Below are positions 35,301-45,554 of a stretch of 64,000 nt of DNA, piece after piece. The position numbers and the translations under genes were made by a program. The notes beneath the pieces are model-generated. The model was given only the letters and a program-made list of their open reading frames with translations. It was not told the origin of the DNA and searched no databases. The stretch lies in the NCBI GenBank assembly GCA_025499625.1, contig JAFMVD010000028.1, positions 1 through 64,000 on the forward strand, written 5' to 3'. The stretch's first letter is position 1, and the number at the start of each line of letters is the position of its first letter. The stretch is from Carboxylicivirga fragile (lineage in GTDB: Bacteria; Bacteroidota; Bacteroidia; Bacteroidales; Marinilabiliaceae).

Positions 35301-36341
35301 TTATTGAGTGTAAACTCTGTTTTCTTGTTCTGCTACTCTAATAAATGTAGTTCGTTTAGTTAGTTCTTTTAGTTGTTGAGCACCAACGTAGGTGCAGGTG
35401 CTTCTTACACCACCAAGTATATCCTGAACAGTATTTTCAACGGCTCCTTTGTAAGCAACTTTAACTGTTTTTCCTTCACTTGCCCGGTAATTAGCCACGC
35501 CACCAACATGTTTTTCCATAGCTGTTGCGGAACTCATACCATAGAATTGCTTATACTTTTTACCATCCTCTTCAATCATCTCACCACCACTTTCATCATG
35601 ACCGGCTAACATGCCTCCTAACATAACGAAGTCGGCACCAGCACCAAATGCTTTCGCCACATCACCAGGAATGGCACAGCCACCGTCGCTGATAATTTGT
35701 CCACCTAAGCCATGAGCAGCATCAGCACATTCGATAATAGCAGATAATTGCGGGTAACCAACACCAGTTTTTACACGCGTAGTGCAAACTGAACCCGGGC
35801 CAATACCAACTTTTATTATATCGGCTCCGGCTAATAGTAATTCTTCTACCATTTCTCCGGTTACCACGTTTCCAGCTAATATTACTTTGTCAGGGAATCG
35901 CTGACGTGTGCTTTTGACAAAGGCAACAAAGTGCTCGGAATAGCCGTTGGCCACATCAATGCAAATGAATTTTAGCTTTGGATGAGCATCAATCACTTTG
36001 GTAATTCTATCTAAATCATTTTCGCCGGTTCCTGTACTAATGGCAATGTAGTTTTCGATATCGCCTGATGCTTTATCTAAAAAGTCGTTCCATTCTTCAA
36101 AACTATAGTGCTTGTGTACGGCAGTGAAAATCTTTTTCTCAGCTAACTTAAGTGCCATTTCAAATGTGCCAACGGTATCCATATTGGCTGCCATTATTGG
36201 AACGCCAGTCCACTCATTATTGGAGTGCATAAACTTAAATGTTCGCTCTAAATTTACCTGTGAGCGACTCTTTAATGTCGATCTTTTAGGACGAAACATC
36301 ACATCCTTAAACCCCAACTTAATTTCGTTTTCTATCCTCAT
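35301..36341 (-). CDS. guaC: GMP reductase
   Basis: The 346-residue enzyme of the IMPDH/GMPR family converts GMP to IMP with NADPH and release of ammonia, in purine salvage. The catalytic loop [19 protein letters not shown] holds Cys186, the same number as in the human enzymes. The absence of CBS domains and the short length separate it from IMP dehydrogenase (about 490 residues). The phosphate-binding segment [19 protein letters not shown] and the [17 protein letters not shown] region also fit GMPR. It lies upstream of selU on the same strand, 104 bp away, with its own -7-like element. Confidence 0.95.
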   Translation of the reverse strand: MRIENEIKLGFKDVMFRPKRSTLKSRSQVNLERTFKFMHSNNEWTGVPIMAANMDTVGTFEMALKLAEKKIFTAVHKHYSFEEWNDFLDKASGDIENYIAISTGTGENDLDRITKVIDAHPKLKFICIDVANGYSEHFVAFVKSTRQRFPDKVILAGNVVTGEMVEELLLAGADIIKVGIGPGSVCTTRVKTGVGYPQLSAIIECADAAHGLGGQIISDGGCAIPGDVAKAFGAGADFVMLGGMLAGHDESGGEMIEEDGKKYKQFYGMSSATAMEKHVGGVANYRASEGKTVKVAYKGAVENTVQDILGGVRSTCTYVGAQQLKELTKRTTFIRVAEQENRVYTQ

Positions 36342-36756
36342 AAATCTTTTTTTTTACCTTCAAAATTAACAAATCGTTTGGATTTAACTAAATGAAATAA
36401 CTGTGGCTCGACTAAATGTTGTTATTGACATTCAGAGATAAGCATATTCCTATTGTTGTGTGGAAGTATTATTTATTTGCTACTTGTAGATTGAACTGAT
36501 AGGTCGGTTGGTGGCAATTGTATAAAGCGATTATGTGAATAGAAAAAAGTCAAGACCTTAGTGGTTTGGTAGTGTTTTTTTAATAAGCAAAAGGAAAACA
36601 TTTAGCGTGATTGGTCATTTTGTTTTACATATTTAATTTGATAAAATGATCAAAATAGCTGATAAGTAGGTTGCTAGGAAAATTTCAAATAACTATTATT
36701 GTTCTCTGTTAAAAACAGCGCACCCTATTTAATTCATGTAAACAAAAGTCTAAAAA
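36342..36756. other. Divergent spacer between guaC and the propeller kinase
   Basis: It carries the guaC -7 element at its left end, an inverted repeat TTTGAT/ATCAAA near 36638-36655 and a small CTGTT/AACAG hairpin near 36705. No gene, RNA or clear promoter for the kinase on the right was recognised. Confidence 0.5.
36361..36368 (-). promoter_or_regulatory. Candidate -7 element of guaC
   Basis: On the minus strand TAATTTTG (TAnnTTTG) ends 19 bases before the guaC ATG. No matching -33 element is evident, so this is a moderate call. Confidence 0.45.
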
Positions 36757-39700
36757 TTGCACATTTCTGAGAGAACATACACCATTGCCTTTAAACTGTT
36801 ATTAGCGGTTCTAATACTATTATCGGTTGTTAATAATGCGGGTGCTCAAAAGCGTAATTATACTTTTAACCGTTTTTCTATTGACGATGGCCTCTCACAA
36901 AACTCAGTATTAAGCCTTTTAAAAGATAAGCGTGGTTTTATTTGGGTTGGAACCAGCGATGGTTTGAACCGCTACGATGGGGTTAGTGTAACAGTATTTG
37001 AAGCTAATGGCGGAGGCGAGTTTTCGTTAATTAATGGTTTTGTTTTTGATTTGTTAGAAGATGTTGAGCGCGACAAGATTTATATAGCCACAAATGGTGG
37101 CGGCTTAAGCGTGTTTGATCAGGTGTCGGAAACTTTTAAACATTATGTGTTCGACACCATTCCGGGCACTATCGTTTCAGATTTTACCTATGCATTGGAT
37201 ATGGATGTGGAAGGGAAAGTATGGATTACAACAACGCACGGTATTAGTGTTTTAGATCCGGATACTGAAATTATTACTAACTACGATAATGGCGATGAGG
37301 CAAATTCTGTCCCTAAAGAGGCTATTACCACAATTTTAATAACATCAGATAATAAGAAGTGGTTTGGTACCTATGGGAAAGGATTATATTATTTTGATGA
37401 TGAAACGCAATCATTTATCCAATATAGGAATGTATTAGAGAAGGCCAGTTTTTCAACTCATAATTATATTAATAATATATGCGAAACTCAGGATGGTAAT
37501 TTATTGCTTGCTACAGAAGGAGGTTTGTATGAGTTTGACACAAAGACAAAATTATTTAAATCATTATTGTTGCCAGGTAAATCTATTAACGATGTAATTA
37601 ATGGAAGTGAAAATGATTATTGGGTTGCTTCTGCCGGAAATGGTATAATTCATTTAAATGATGTTTACGAGGTAATTGAGCAATTACGCCATAGTGAATA
37701 CGATAGGTGGTCGTTACCTGATGATAATATCATGAAGTTATACAGGGACGAGCGTGATGGTTTATGGATTGGTTCACGTACAAAGGGCTTGATTTTAATG
37801 GATGTAAAGATAAATCCATTTGTGCATTATTATAGTGTGCCCGATAAGCCAAGTCTTCACGGTAATTCTGTATTTGCTTTTGAAGAAGATAATCAAGGTA
37901 ATTTATGGGTAGGAACAATTGATGGGCTTACCAAGTGCCGACTCGATGAGTCAGAATATGAAAGAATACAGCTTTGTTCTCAGGGTGAAGATATGTCTGT
38001 GTGGGCCTTGTATTACGATGAAGAAAGGTATATGTATGTTGGCACATCCAATGGCTTTATTAAATATGATACGCAGACATTGGCTCAGAAAACTTTTAGA
38101 TACGAGGATGAGAACCCATTGAGTATTAACGATGATCATGTGTATGCTTTTGGGAAAGATTCGTTGAATCGTTTGTGGGTTGGTACGGCCAATGGTGCTT
38201 GTTATATGAATGCAGATGGAGAGACTTTTACGCGTTTCATGCCATATGATAATGAAGGTTCCATTAGTAGTTATTCCATTTGGGATTTTTATGAGGATAG
38301 TAAAGGTCGTTTTTGGATTTCATCTGATTTTGGTTTGAATAAATTCAACTATAACACCAATGATTTTAAAAAATACTATCATGAGGTAGACGATGACAAA
38401 TCTTTATCATCGAGCATCATTATGAAAGTAACGGAAGATGAAAGCGGTAATTTATGGGTAGCCACCAGTCTTGGTATTGATTGTTTGTCAGATAGTATGG
38501 AAGTACTTGTACACTTTGATGACGAAAGCGGATTAAATAATAGCTATATATATCAGTTGTATCATCATAATCAGAACCTTTGGGCTTCAACTAATCAGGG
38601 AATAAGTCGTGTTGATCTTAAAACAAATGAGGTCACCAACTTTAACGGTCATGATGGCATGCAAGGTAACGAATTCAATACGGCATCATTTCGCTTAAGT
38701 GATGATCGATTGGCTTTTGGAGGTTTAAATGGTTTTAATATTTTTCATCCTGATAGTGTAACCCATTCAGTTTATTCGCCACCAATATATTTTACAGGTT
38801 TGCAGTTGTTTGGTATGGACATTTCGGCGCGTGACACAGCTAATTGGTCGGATGTGGTAATTGAAAAATCCTTGATTATGGCCAGTCGTATTGCCTTTAC
38901 CTATAAAGAACGTTTTTTTACTTTACGATTTGCTGCCCTGGATTATGAAAATCCTAAAAAGATTGAGTATTTCTATCGAATGCTTCCAAAATCGGAGCAT
39001 TGGGTGCCACTAAAGAGTCAGAAATACCTGACATTTATTGATTTAAATCCGGGCGATTACCGCTTGGAAGTGCGTTCAACAAATTCAGATGGATTTATTT
39101 GTGATAATGTTAAGGGAATTGATATTCGGATTAACCCTCCGGTATGGAAGGAGTTTTGGTTTATATTATTAATGGTTTTTTGTGGCGTATTCTTAATTTA
39201 TCTTTTCATAAGGGTGCGCATGCGTCGCTTAAGTAGCGATAAGCAACTGTTGGAAGAAACGATTGTTGAGCGAACGCAAGAGATGGAATTGCAGAGAAAT
39301 ATTGCTCATAAGCAAAGAGATGAAATAGCCAAGCAAAAGAGTCAGTTGGAGAATTTTGCAGGTAAGTTAGAAGTCAAAGTGAAAGAGCGAACATCAGAGC
39401 TTGAAAAGGCAAAGCTGGCAGCAGAAGAGTCTGATCAGCTTAAATCGGCCTTCTTATCCAATATGAGTCACGAAATTCGCACACCAATGAATGCCATTAT
39501 TGGTTTTTCCGAATTATTGTTGGATTCGTCTTTGGACTCTAAGGAGCGGATGGAATATGCTCAGGTTATAAAAAGCAATGGTGATGAATTGCTTAATCTG
39601 TTGAATGATATTATTGATATCTCGATGATTGAATCGGGGCAATTGAAAACTAATTTATCAAACATTAATGTTAATGAATTGGTAAATATGATTCATGTGA

Positions 39701-40122
39701 GTTTTCAGGCATCTCCAATCCTTAAAAAGAAAAATGGAGTACAATTGTTAATAGATATGCCAGATGAAGAGGTTCATGTTTGCACCGATGTTTTTCGCTT
39801 AAAGCAGATATTAAACAACCTAGTAGGTAATGCCATTAAATTTACTGAAAATGGACATGTGAAGTTAGGTTTTACCATTGAGAATTCGCGTGTACGCTTT
39901 TTTGTGGAAGATACAGGTATTGGTATTGATAGAGCGCATCAGAAGCGAATATTCGAACGATTCTTGAAAGTTGAAAATACAGTTAAGAATATTTATCGTG
40001 GCAATGGTTTAGGCCTAACCATAACCAAAAATCTGGTTGAAATTTTAGGTGGAAGTATTGGCATGCAGTCAGAGCTTGGTAAGGGGTCTCTTTTTTATTT
40101 TCACATTGACTTGTTAAACTAG
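36757..40122 (+). CDS. Beta-propeller sensor histidine kinase with TTG start
   Basis: The 1121-residue protein starts at TTG 36757; an in-frame stop lies two codons upstream and no ATG occurs before the signal peptide (residues about 8-31, ending NNAGAQ), so TTG is the only start that gives an exported protein. About 14 propeller repeats follow ([15 protein letters not shown] and similar), then a Y_Y_Y domain (about 735-795), one membrane helix (about 799-820), a long coiled coil, HisKA with SHEIRTP (H905) and a HATPase domain with [11 protein letters not shown]. Like the kinase at the left end of the window it has no receiver or AraC domain. No response-regulator gene is adjacent. Family members fused to AraC domains sense glycans in the periplasm; the ligand here is unknown. 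Confidence 0.92.
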   Translation: MHISERTYTIAFKLLLAVLILLSVVNNAGAQKRNYTFNRFSIDDGLSQNSVLSLLKDKRGFIWVGTSDGLNRYDGVSVTVFEANGGGEFSLINGFVFDLLEDVERDKIYIATNGGGLSVFDQVSETFKHYVFDTIPGTIVSDFTYALDMDVEGKVWITTTHGISVLDPDTEIITNYDNGDEANSVPKEAITTILITSDNKKWFGTYGKGLYYFDDETQSFIQYRNVLEKASFSTHNYINNICETQDGNLLLATEGGLYEFDTKTKLFKSLLLPGKSINDVINGSENDYWVASAGNGIIHLNDVYEVIEQLRHSEYDRWSLPDDNIMKLYRDERDGLWIGSRTKGLILMDVKINPFVHYYSVPDKPSLHGNSVFAFEEDNQGNLWVGTIDGLTKCRLDESEYERIQLCSQGEDMSVWALYYDEERYMYVGTSNGFIKYDTQTLAQKTFRYEDENPLSINDDHVYAFGKDSLNRLWVGTANGACYMNADGETFTRFMPYDNEGSISSYSIWDFYEDSKGRFWISSDFGLNKFNYNTNDFKKYYHEVDDDKSLSSSIIMKVTEDESGNLWVATSLGIDCLSDSMEVLVHFDDESGLNNSYIYQLYHHNQNLWASTNQGISRVDLKTNEVTNFNGHDGMQGNEFNTASFRLSDDRLAFGGLNGFNIFHPDSVTHSVYSPPIYFTGLQLFGMDISARDTANWSDVVIEKSLIMASRIAFTYKERFFTLRFAALDYENPKKIEYFYRMLPKSEHWVPLKSQKYLTFIDLNPGDYRLEVRSTNSDGFICDNVKGIDIRINPPVWKEFWFILLMVFCGVFLIYLFIRVRMRRLSSDKQLLEETIVERTQEMELQRNIAHKQRDEIAKQKSQLENFAGKLEVKVKERTSELEKAKLAAEESDQLKSAFLSNMSHEIRTPMNAIIGFSELLLDSSLDSKERMEYAQVIKSNGDELLNLLNDIIDISMIESGQLKTNLSNINVNELVNMIHVSFQASPILKKKNGVQLLIDMPDEEVHVCTDVFRLKQILNNLVGNAIKFTENGHVKLGFTIENSRVRFFVEDTGIGIDRAHQKRIFERFLKVENTVKNIYRGNGLGLTITKNLVEILGGSIGMQSELGKGSLFYFHIDLLN

Positions 40123-40131
40123 TAAACTCTC

Positions 40132-40620
40132 CTAATCAAAGTACAGAGCTGTTCCCGATTTTATTTCACGCATTACAAAGGAGCTTTGTACGTTACCAAC
40201 GTTATTTACCGAAGCTAATTTATTGTAGATGAAGTGGTGATAGGTTTCCATGTCTTCGGTAATTACCTTTAGCATATAGTCAAACATACCAGCAATATGA
40301 TGACACTCTAGAACCTCAGGTAGTTGATTGATGCTTGTTTCAAAGGCTTGTATCATATCATGCGAATGTTCTTTTAATGATACATTACAAATGGCAACCA
40401 AATTCTTTCCGACTTTTTCCTTATTTATCAATGCTACGTACTTTTCAATAACACCGTTTCGTTCCAAACGCTTTATGCGCTCAAATACTGGAGTAATGCT
40501 TAAATTAAGATGATGGGACAACTGCTTTGTGGTCATCTTGGCATTTTGCTGTAAGAGTTTTAGAAGCTTTTTATCTGTATCATCTAATTGGATGGGCGAA
40601 AATTTTTCTTTGGCTTTCAT
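40132..40620 (-). CDS. Lrp/AsnC-family transcriptional regulator
   Basis: The 162-residue protein has an N-terminal helix-turn-helix (about 15-62, LDDTDKKLLKLLQQNAKMTT, LNLSITPVFERIKRLERNGV) and a C-terminal RAM ligand-binding domain (about 75-155) with the family pattern LPEVLECHHIAGMFDYMLKV. Such regulators respond to amino acids and act as octamers wrapping DNA. It is divergent from a PLP-dependent gamma-lyase-family gene, 142 bp away, and an AT-rich 10-bp inverted repeat sits between them, so it likely controls that gene and itself. Its end is 9 bp from the convergent kinase stop. Confidence 0.93.
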   Translation of the reverse strand: MKAKEKFSPIQLDDTDKKLLKLLQQNAKMTTKQLSHHLNLSITPVFERIKRLERNGVIEKYVALINKEKVGKNLVAICNVSLKEHSHDMIQAFETSINQLPEVLECHHIAGMFDYMLKVITEDMETYHHFIYNKLASVNNVGNVQSSFVMREIKSGTALYFD

Positions 40621-40659
40621 GTTATTGAGCTTTTGTGAGGTAAATTTACTAATATTTTT

Positions 40660-40695
40660 AAAATATAAAGTATTATAATCTGAATTTTATATTTT
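40660..40695. promoter_or_regulatory. AT-rich inverted repeat, candidate Lrp-type operator
   Basis: AAAATATAAA (40660-40669) and TTTATATTTT (40686-40695) form a perfect 10-bp inverted repeat with a 16-bp centre, between the divergent Lrp-type regulator and gamma-lyase genes. AT-rich inverted repeats are common Lrp sites. The base composition makes chance matches possible. Confidence 0.5.
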
Positions 40696-40721
40696 AACTG
40701 GTATAATAATCTACATATTCG

Positions 40722-40729
40722 TATTTTTG
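40722..40729 (+). promoter_or_regulatory. Candidate -7 element of the PLP lyase gene
   Basis: TATTTTTG fits TAnnTTTG and lies 33 bases before the ATG at 40763, directly downstream of the inverted repeat. A clear -33 TTTG is missing, which would suit a promoter that depends on an activator. Confidence 0.45.
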
Positions 40730-40762
40730 TTGAAAATAAGTTGAACCAAGAAGGGTGAAGAT

Positions 40763-42025
40763 ATGAAACCAGAAAGTTTAATGATGACCTTAGGATATGA
40801 TGCTCACGAACATCAGGGAGCTGCTAAATGTCCAATTTATCAAACTTCAACTTTTGTATTTAATAATTGTGAAGAGGGAAAAGCTTTTTTCGAGCTAGCT
40901 TATGGTTTGCGTGAGAAAGAAGAAGGTGAAGAAATGGGAATGATTTACTCTCGCTTGGATCATCCTAATATGAATATTCTTGAAAAGCGATTGGCAGCAT
41001 GGGATGAAGCCGAGGCTGGCGCTTTCTTTTCGAGTGGTATGGCAGCAATTTCAACATCTATATTGACTTTTGTTAAGCCGGGTGATGTATTGTTGTTTTC
41101 ATCGCCGGTGTATGGTGGTACCGATCACTTTATTCACCATGTTTTGCCTCAATTCAATATTGGAGTTGTAGGTTTCGTTAAAGGAGAAAATGAAGATGTA
41201 ATTATTGATCGTGTTGAGAAAGCCTATCCAGGTAAGAAACCTTCAATGGTGTATGTTGAAACACCTGGTAATCCAACCAACTCTTTAATCGATATTGAAA
41301 TGGCATCGCGAGTTGCTAAATATTTCAGTACGAATGATAAAAAATGTGTATTGGCAGTTGACAATACCTTCTTAGGACCGGTGTTTCAACATCCGATGGA
41401 GTTTGGAGCCGATTTAGTAGTTTATTCAGCCACTAAATACATAGGTGGTCATAGCGATGTAATTGCTGGAGCTTGCACAGGTTCAGCTGAATTAATTGCT
41501 CAGATAAAAGGGATGCGAACTTTCTTTGGAAGTCAGCTCGATCCAAACTCAAGCTGGTTGCTGCAACGTAGTCTTGAGACAGTAAAAATTCGCATGGAAG
41601 CACAGGCAAAAAGTGCAAAAATTGTTGCCGATTATTTAAAAGATCATCCTTTAGTGGAGAAAATGCACTATTTGGGTTTCCTGGAAGAGGGATCTGAATT
41701 ACAAGATATTTTTAACCGCCAATGCTTGTCAACTGGTTCCATGATAGCCTTTGACATTGTTGGTGGTGAAAAAGAAGCATTTATGTTTCTTAATAATCTT
41801 AAATTGTTTAAATTAGCAGTGAGCTTAGGTTCTACCGAGAGTTTAGCAGAGCATCCTGCTACAATGACACATGTTGATGTGTCGCCCGAAGACAGATTGA
41901 AATTAGGTATTTCTCCGTCTTTGGTTCGATTAAGTATAGGGCTAGAGAATCCTCAGGATTTGATAGATCAAATAGCAAACGCCTTTGAAGTGGTTAAGAA
42001 GGCGAATAGTTCGGCCGTTTGTTAA
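40763..42025 (+). CDS. Cys/Met-metabolism PLP enzyme (methionine gamma-lyase / cystathionine gamma-synthase family)
   Basis: The 420-residue fold-type I enzyme binds PLP through Lys225 in YSATKYIGGHSD; PLP-contacting segments include SSGMAAISTS (about 90-99), ETPGNPTN (166-173) and AVDNTFLGP (198-206). The usual YSRxxNPT loop reads YSRLDHPNMN, which is a subgroup often called cystathionine gamma-synthase family. Sequence alone does not separate gamma-lyase (methionine to methanethiol, ammonia and 2-oxobutyrate) from gamma-synthase or beta-lyase activity. The divergent Lrp-type regulator favours a role in amino-acid catabolism. A strong terminator follows 39 bp after the stop. Confidence 0.85.
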   Translation: MKPESLMMTLGYDAHEHQGAAKCPIYQTSTFVFNNCEEGKAFFELAYGLREKEEGEEMGMIYSRLDHPNMNILEKRLAAWDEAEAGAFFSSGMAAISTSILTFVKPGDVLLFSSPVYGGTDHFIHHVLPQFNIGVVGFVKGENEDVIIDRVEKAYPGKKPSMVYVETPGNPTNSLIDIEMASRVAKYFSTNDKKCVLAVDNTFLGPVFQHPMEFGADLVVYSATKYIGGHSDVIAGACTGSAELIAQIKGMRTFFGSQLDPNSSWLLQRSLETVKIRMEAQAKSAKIVADYLKDHPLVEKMHYLGFLEEGSELQDIFNRQCLSTGSMIAFDIVGGEKEAFMFLNNLKLFKLAVSLGSTESLAEHPATMTHVDVSPEDRLKLGISPSLVRLSIGLENPQDLIDQIANAFEVVKKANSSAVC

Positions 42026-42064
42026 GAATGGTCTGAATTTGGTTTTTATGGTTAATGTTTTGCT

Positions 42065-42090
42065 AAGCCCCGCTTTTTGCGGGGCTTTTT
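42065..42090 (+). terminator. Rho-independent terminator
   Basis: AAGCCCCGC (42065-42073) and GCGGGGCTT (42079-42087) form a 9-bp GC-rich stem with a TTTTT loop, followed by a T run. It ends the PLP lyase transcript. Confidence 0.95.
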
Positions 42091-42242
42091 GCATTTTTAA
42101 GGTTGGTTCCTAATATTGACTGTTTTAAACCTTATTTTATCTGTTTAAGTTTATTTAATACTGAAATTTAAAATACTCCTTTTATCTTCGTGTAAATCAT
42201 GATTAAAATCATTTTAACAAAACCGTACAGACAAACGTTTAC

Positions 42243-42274
42243 TTTGTTGAATTGGTCACAATAATCTATATTTG
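42243..42274 (+). promoter_or_regulatory. V-ATPase operon promoter (Bacteroidota sigma-ABfr type)
   Basis: TTTG (42243-42246), 20 bp, then TATATTTG (42267-42274) matches the phylum consensus TTTG ... TAnnTTTG. Transcription would start near 42281, about 93 bases before the first start codon. Confidence 0.75.
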
Positions 42275-42373
42275 ACACCCTAATGAAAATGATATGAAGG
42301 AATTAATCACAGCATAGCTTGTGGTGAGTTGGATGAGTCTCAAGAATAATGAATAAGAATTAATATATAAATT

Positions 42374-44149
42374 ATGAACGATATCAATAAAAAGAGGACG
42401 GGAAACCTTATCTCCATTCAAGATTCGTTGGTGAAAGCCCGATTTTTTGATGACGTGGTGATGGGGGAGACTGCTGAGATTTCCGTTGATGGAAAATTCC
42501 TTCAGGCAGAGGTCTTGCAGATTCAGCCCGATCCTAAAAATGCCGATGCAGGTATTGTAGAGATGCAGGTGTTTGAGGACTTAACCGGTGCCAAGATTGG
42601 TGACGAAGTGGTTTTTAAAGGTACACCTTTGTCTGTATTATTAGGGCCAGGTCTTCTGACAAGTGTATGGGATGGATTACAGAATCCATTGTATAAATTG
42701 AGTGAAGAGGACCATTACCTTAAGCCAGGAATGAATGCGCCTGCTTTGGATGAGGAAGTTTTATGGGATTTTACGCCAAGTGTAAAAGTTGGTGATGAGG
42801 TTACTGGTGGCGACGTAATTGGAAACGTGCCGGAAGGTAATGTTGACCATAAAATTTTAGTGCCATTTAAATTCGGTACTTGCAAGATCGAAAGTATTAT
42901 CGAAAAAAGTTCGGTAAATATTGTTCAGCAAGTAGCTGTAATAGTTGATGAACTTAATAAAAAGCATGAGTTGCAGTTGGCTTTTCGCCAGCCGGTAAAA
43001 TCTCCTATTCCTTTTAGGGAGCGTGCTATTCCAAGTAAACCTATTTCTACAGGAGTACGAGTTATTGATTTATTAGCTCCAGTAGGCTATGGAGGAACCG
43101 TTGGTAACCCAGGTCCCTTCGGTGCTGGTAAAACAGTTTTACAGCATTCGCTTTGTAAATATGCAGTAGCAGATATTATAATAATGGCCGCTTGTGGTGA
43201 GCGTGCTGGTGAGGCCGTAGAGGTATTTAAAGAGTTTGCTGAGTTGGAGGATCCAACAACAGGTGAATCCTTGATGAACCGCATGTGTATTTTCGGAAAC
43301 ACAAGTTCGATGCCGGTAGCAGCTCGTGAAGCTTCTGTATTCATTGCCTTAACAGTGGGTGAATACTACCGTTACCAAGGCAAAAAAGTGGTGATGTTAG
43401 CCGATTCAACATCACGTTGGGCGCAGGCATTACGCGAGCGTAGTGGTCGTCAGGGAGATATTCCTGGACCGGAAGCCTTCCCAATGGATATTCCAGATCA
43501 GATTAAAGGTATGTATCAGCGTGCTGGTGAAGATTTAGGAACTGGTGGATCATTAACCTTTATTGGAACGGTATCGCCAGCTGGTGGTAACTTCCAGGAG
43601 CCTGTAACGCAAGCTACCATGGATGCGACAGGTGGTTTCTGGGGATTGTCTCAGGATCGTGCCGATGCTAAAAAGTATCCGGCCATTGATCCTTTGGTGT
43701 ATACAACATCGGTTTACGATGGTTTTGTTTCATGGGAAGACCGCAAAAAGATGCTTGGTATATTAAATGATGCCAATGATATTGATCAGACCATAAGTAC
43801 TATCGGATTAAAGAAAGTGCCAGTAGCTAACTATGTTCAGTTTCAAAAAGGCTTAACAATCGACTTCTGTGTAATGCAGCAGGATGCATTTGAGAAAAAT
43901 GATGCCTGTACACGTCCAGAAAGATTGGAAGTAATTAATAAAGCTGTTCAGAATTTAATTGGCAGTGAAATAGATTTCCAGGCAGGAGATGTGGATGATG
44001 AGCAGGTAAAAGAGCTAATCAAGCATAAGTTTGATGAGTTGCGCCAGTGGTGGAGAGCTTGGAACTATTCAGCAATATCTGAAGAGGAAATTAATAACCT
44101 ACCGCTAGCAGTGGATAAATTTATTTTACAGGAGGAATACGCCGTATGA
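42374..44149 (+). CDS. ntpA: V-type ATPase subunit A (catalytic)
   Basis: The 591-residue catalytic subunit of the V1 head has an N-terminal barrel, the subunit-A-specific bulge domain (about 110-200) and the nucleotide-binding domain with the P-loop GPFGAGKT (247-254), followed by MAACGERAGEAVE and LADSTSRWAQALRERSGRQG. The sequence context is that of the A/V-type family and not F-type beta. It hydrolyses or makes ATP while subunits I and K move H+ or Na+ across the membrane. It is the first gene of the operon; its stop overlaps the next start by 4 bp, and an AGGAGG lies 10 bases before that start. Confidence 0.97.
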   Translation: MNDINKKRTGNLISIQDSLVKARFFDDVVMGETAEISVDGKFLQAEVLQIQPDPKNADAGIVEMQVFEDLTGAKIGDEVVFKGTPLSVLLGPGLLTSVWDGLQNPLYKLSEEDHYLKPGMNAPALDEEVLWDFTPSVKVGDEVTGGDVIGNVPEGNVDHKILVPFKFGTCKIESIIEKSSVNIVQQVAVIVDELNKKHELQLAFRQPVKSPIPFRERAIPSKPISTGVRVIDLLAPVGYGGTVGNPGPFGAGKTVLQHSLCKYAVADIIIMAACGERAGEAVEVFKEFAELEDPTTGESLMNRMCIFGNTSSMPVAAREASVFIALTVGEYYRYQGKKVVMLADSTSRWAQALRERSGRQGDIPGPEAFPMDIPDQIKGMYQRAGEDLGTGGSLTFIGTVSPAGGNFQEPVTQATMDATGGFWGLSQDRADAKKYPAIDPLVYTTSVYDGFVSWEDRKKMLGILNDANDIDQTISTIGLKKVPVANYVQFQKGLTIDFCVMQQDAFEKNDACTRPERLEVINKAVQNLIGSEIDFQAGDVDDEQVKELIKHKFDELRQWWRAWNYSAISEEEINNLPLAVDKFILQEEYAV

Positions 44150-45456
44150 TAAGAAAAGAAATAAATAAAATAAGCGAAGTAGGTAAAGCTCTTATTTCGG
44201 TGGAAGGTAATCCTGGAGTGGCACTTAACCACGTTGTTGAGCTTTTGGAGGCAGATAGTAATCAAAGTCTTTCTTTTGCTAAAGCGATTAATATCACCGA
44301 AGATACAACACGTTTTCAGGTGTTTAACGGTACCACAGGGTTAAGTACAAAGACTAAAATTCGCATGCACGAGATTCCGCTAACAGCTGGTTTTTCAAAT
44401 AAAATGTTAGGACGTAGTTTTGATGGTGCTGGTGAAGTGTCAGATGGTGGACCAGAAGTTATTTTCGAGAAGCAAGTTTCTACTCGTTTAGATACTTTAA
44501 ATCCAACTGTACGTAACGTGCCAAAGCAGCCATTATGGACGGGTATTCCAATGATTGATGTATTTAACACATTGGTGAAATCGCAGAAAATTCCAATTTT
44601 TGCGGGACCTACAGAGCCATATAACCGTTTGCTGTCGCAGATTGCAAAGGGAGCTCAGGCTGATGTTATCATTTTTGCCGGTATTGGTCTTAAATTCGAT
44701 GAGTACCATTACTTTAAAGAGCAACTATCTCAGTCGGGTAACATTGATAAAACCATCATGTTTACTCACTTGGCAGGTGACTCGCAGATTAAAGGTTTAA
44801 TGCTTCCTGATGTGGCTTTAAGTGTGGCGCGTGAGTTTGGAGATCAAGGAAAAGATGTATTGGTATTATTAACTGATATGACTAACTGGTCAAATATTTT
44901 ACGTAACGTGGCTAACTATCAGGATATGATTCCTTCATTACAAGGATATCCTGGTTCTTTATATTCAGAGTTAGCCAAAAGATACGAGGTAGCGGCCGAT
45001 ATTGAAGGAGCTGGTTCGATCACCATTATTGGTGCAACAACGCTTGAGTCATTAGAAGATCCTGTACCTGATAATACAGGTTATATCACCGAAGGACAGT
45101 TCTTCCTTGAAAATGGTAAACTGAAGTTAGCGCGTTCACTTTCTCGTTTGAAACAAGGGGTGAATGGTAAAACACGTAGCGACCACCGTGCAATTATGAC
45201 GGCTATGGCTTCGTTATTGGCCGATGCAGAGAAAGCACATGAAGCTTCGGAAGTTGGAGCTGCAAACGATGCTTATTCGCAAAAACTATTACGTTACCGT
45301 AGCGACTTTATTAGCAATATTGAAGAGCCCTTTGGCGAACCTATAGAGCTTGAGCCTGCTTTGGATAAATGTTGGGCTATTCTTAAGCGCCATTTCGATC
45401 CAACAGAAACTGGCCTCAGTAAAAAACTGATTGAAGAATATTGGGATAAGAATTAA
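44146..45456 (+). CDS. ntpB: V-type ATPase subunit B
   Basis: The 436-residue non-catalytic head subunit carries FAGPTEPYNRLLSQIAKGAQ in place of a true P-loop, LLTDMTNWSNILRNVA, GYPGSLYSELAKRYEVA and the C-terminal helical part with RYRSDFI. It alternates with subunit A in the V1 hexamer. The start overlaps the end of the A gene by 4 bp and is preceded by AGGAGG at 44130-44135, which is unusual for this phylum. After it comes a 98-bp gap with an inverted repeat before the next subunit gene. Confidence 0.96.
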   Translation: MIRKEINKISEVGKALISVEGNPGVALNHVVELLEADSNQSLSFAKAINITEDTTRFQVFNGTTGLSTKTKIRMHEIPLTAGFSNKMLGRSFDGAGEVSDGGPEVIFEKQVSTRLDTLNPTVRNVPKQPLWTGIPMIDVFNTLVKSQKIPIFAGPTEPYNRLLSQIAKGAQADVIIFAGIGLKFDEYHYFKEQLSQSGNIDKTIMFTHLAGDSQIKGLMLPDVALSVAREFGDQGKDVLVLLTDMTNWSNILRNVANYQDMIPSLQGYPGSLYSELAKRYEVAADIEGAGSITIIGATTLESLEDPVPDNTGYITEGQFFLENGKLKLARSLSRLKQGVNGKTRSDHRAIMTAMASLLADAEKAHEASEVGAANDAYSQKLLRYRSDFISNIEEPFGEPIELEPALDKCWAILKRHFDPTETGLSKKLIEEYWDKN

Positions 45457-45473
45457 TTAAGTAGTAAGATAAA

Positions 45474-45522
45474 AGTATCAAGAAGTAAGACTTTTTTAAG
45501 AACTGTTTTTAGTCTTGATACT
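45474..45522. repeat. Inverted repeat in the V-ATPase operon
   Basis: AGTATCAAGA (45474-45483) and TCTTGATACT (45513-45522) are a perfect 10-bp inverted repeat with a 29-base centre. The surrounding AAGTA/AAGTATT-rich text resembles the degenerate spacers common in Bacteroidota. It interrupts an otherwise tightly packed operon between the B and E subunit genes and could be a processing or partial-termination site. Confidence 0.7.
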
Positions 45523-45554
45523 CACTTCTGAATACTTGAAACTAATTTTTAAAA

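Larger units (their letters stand above)
42026..42373. other. Spacer with terminator and V-ATPase promoter
   Basis: This interval holds the terminator of the PLP lyase gene (42065-42090), an AT-rich stretch, the V-ATPase promoter (42243-42274) and an untranslated leader of roughly 90 bases with no recognised riboswitch fold. Confidence 0.6.
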
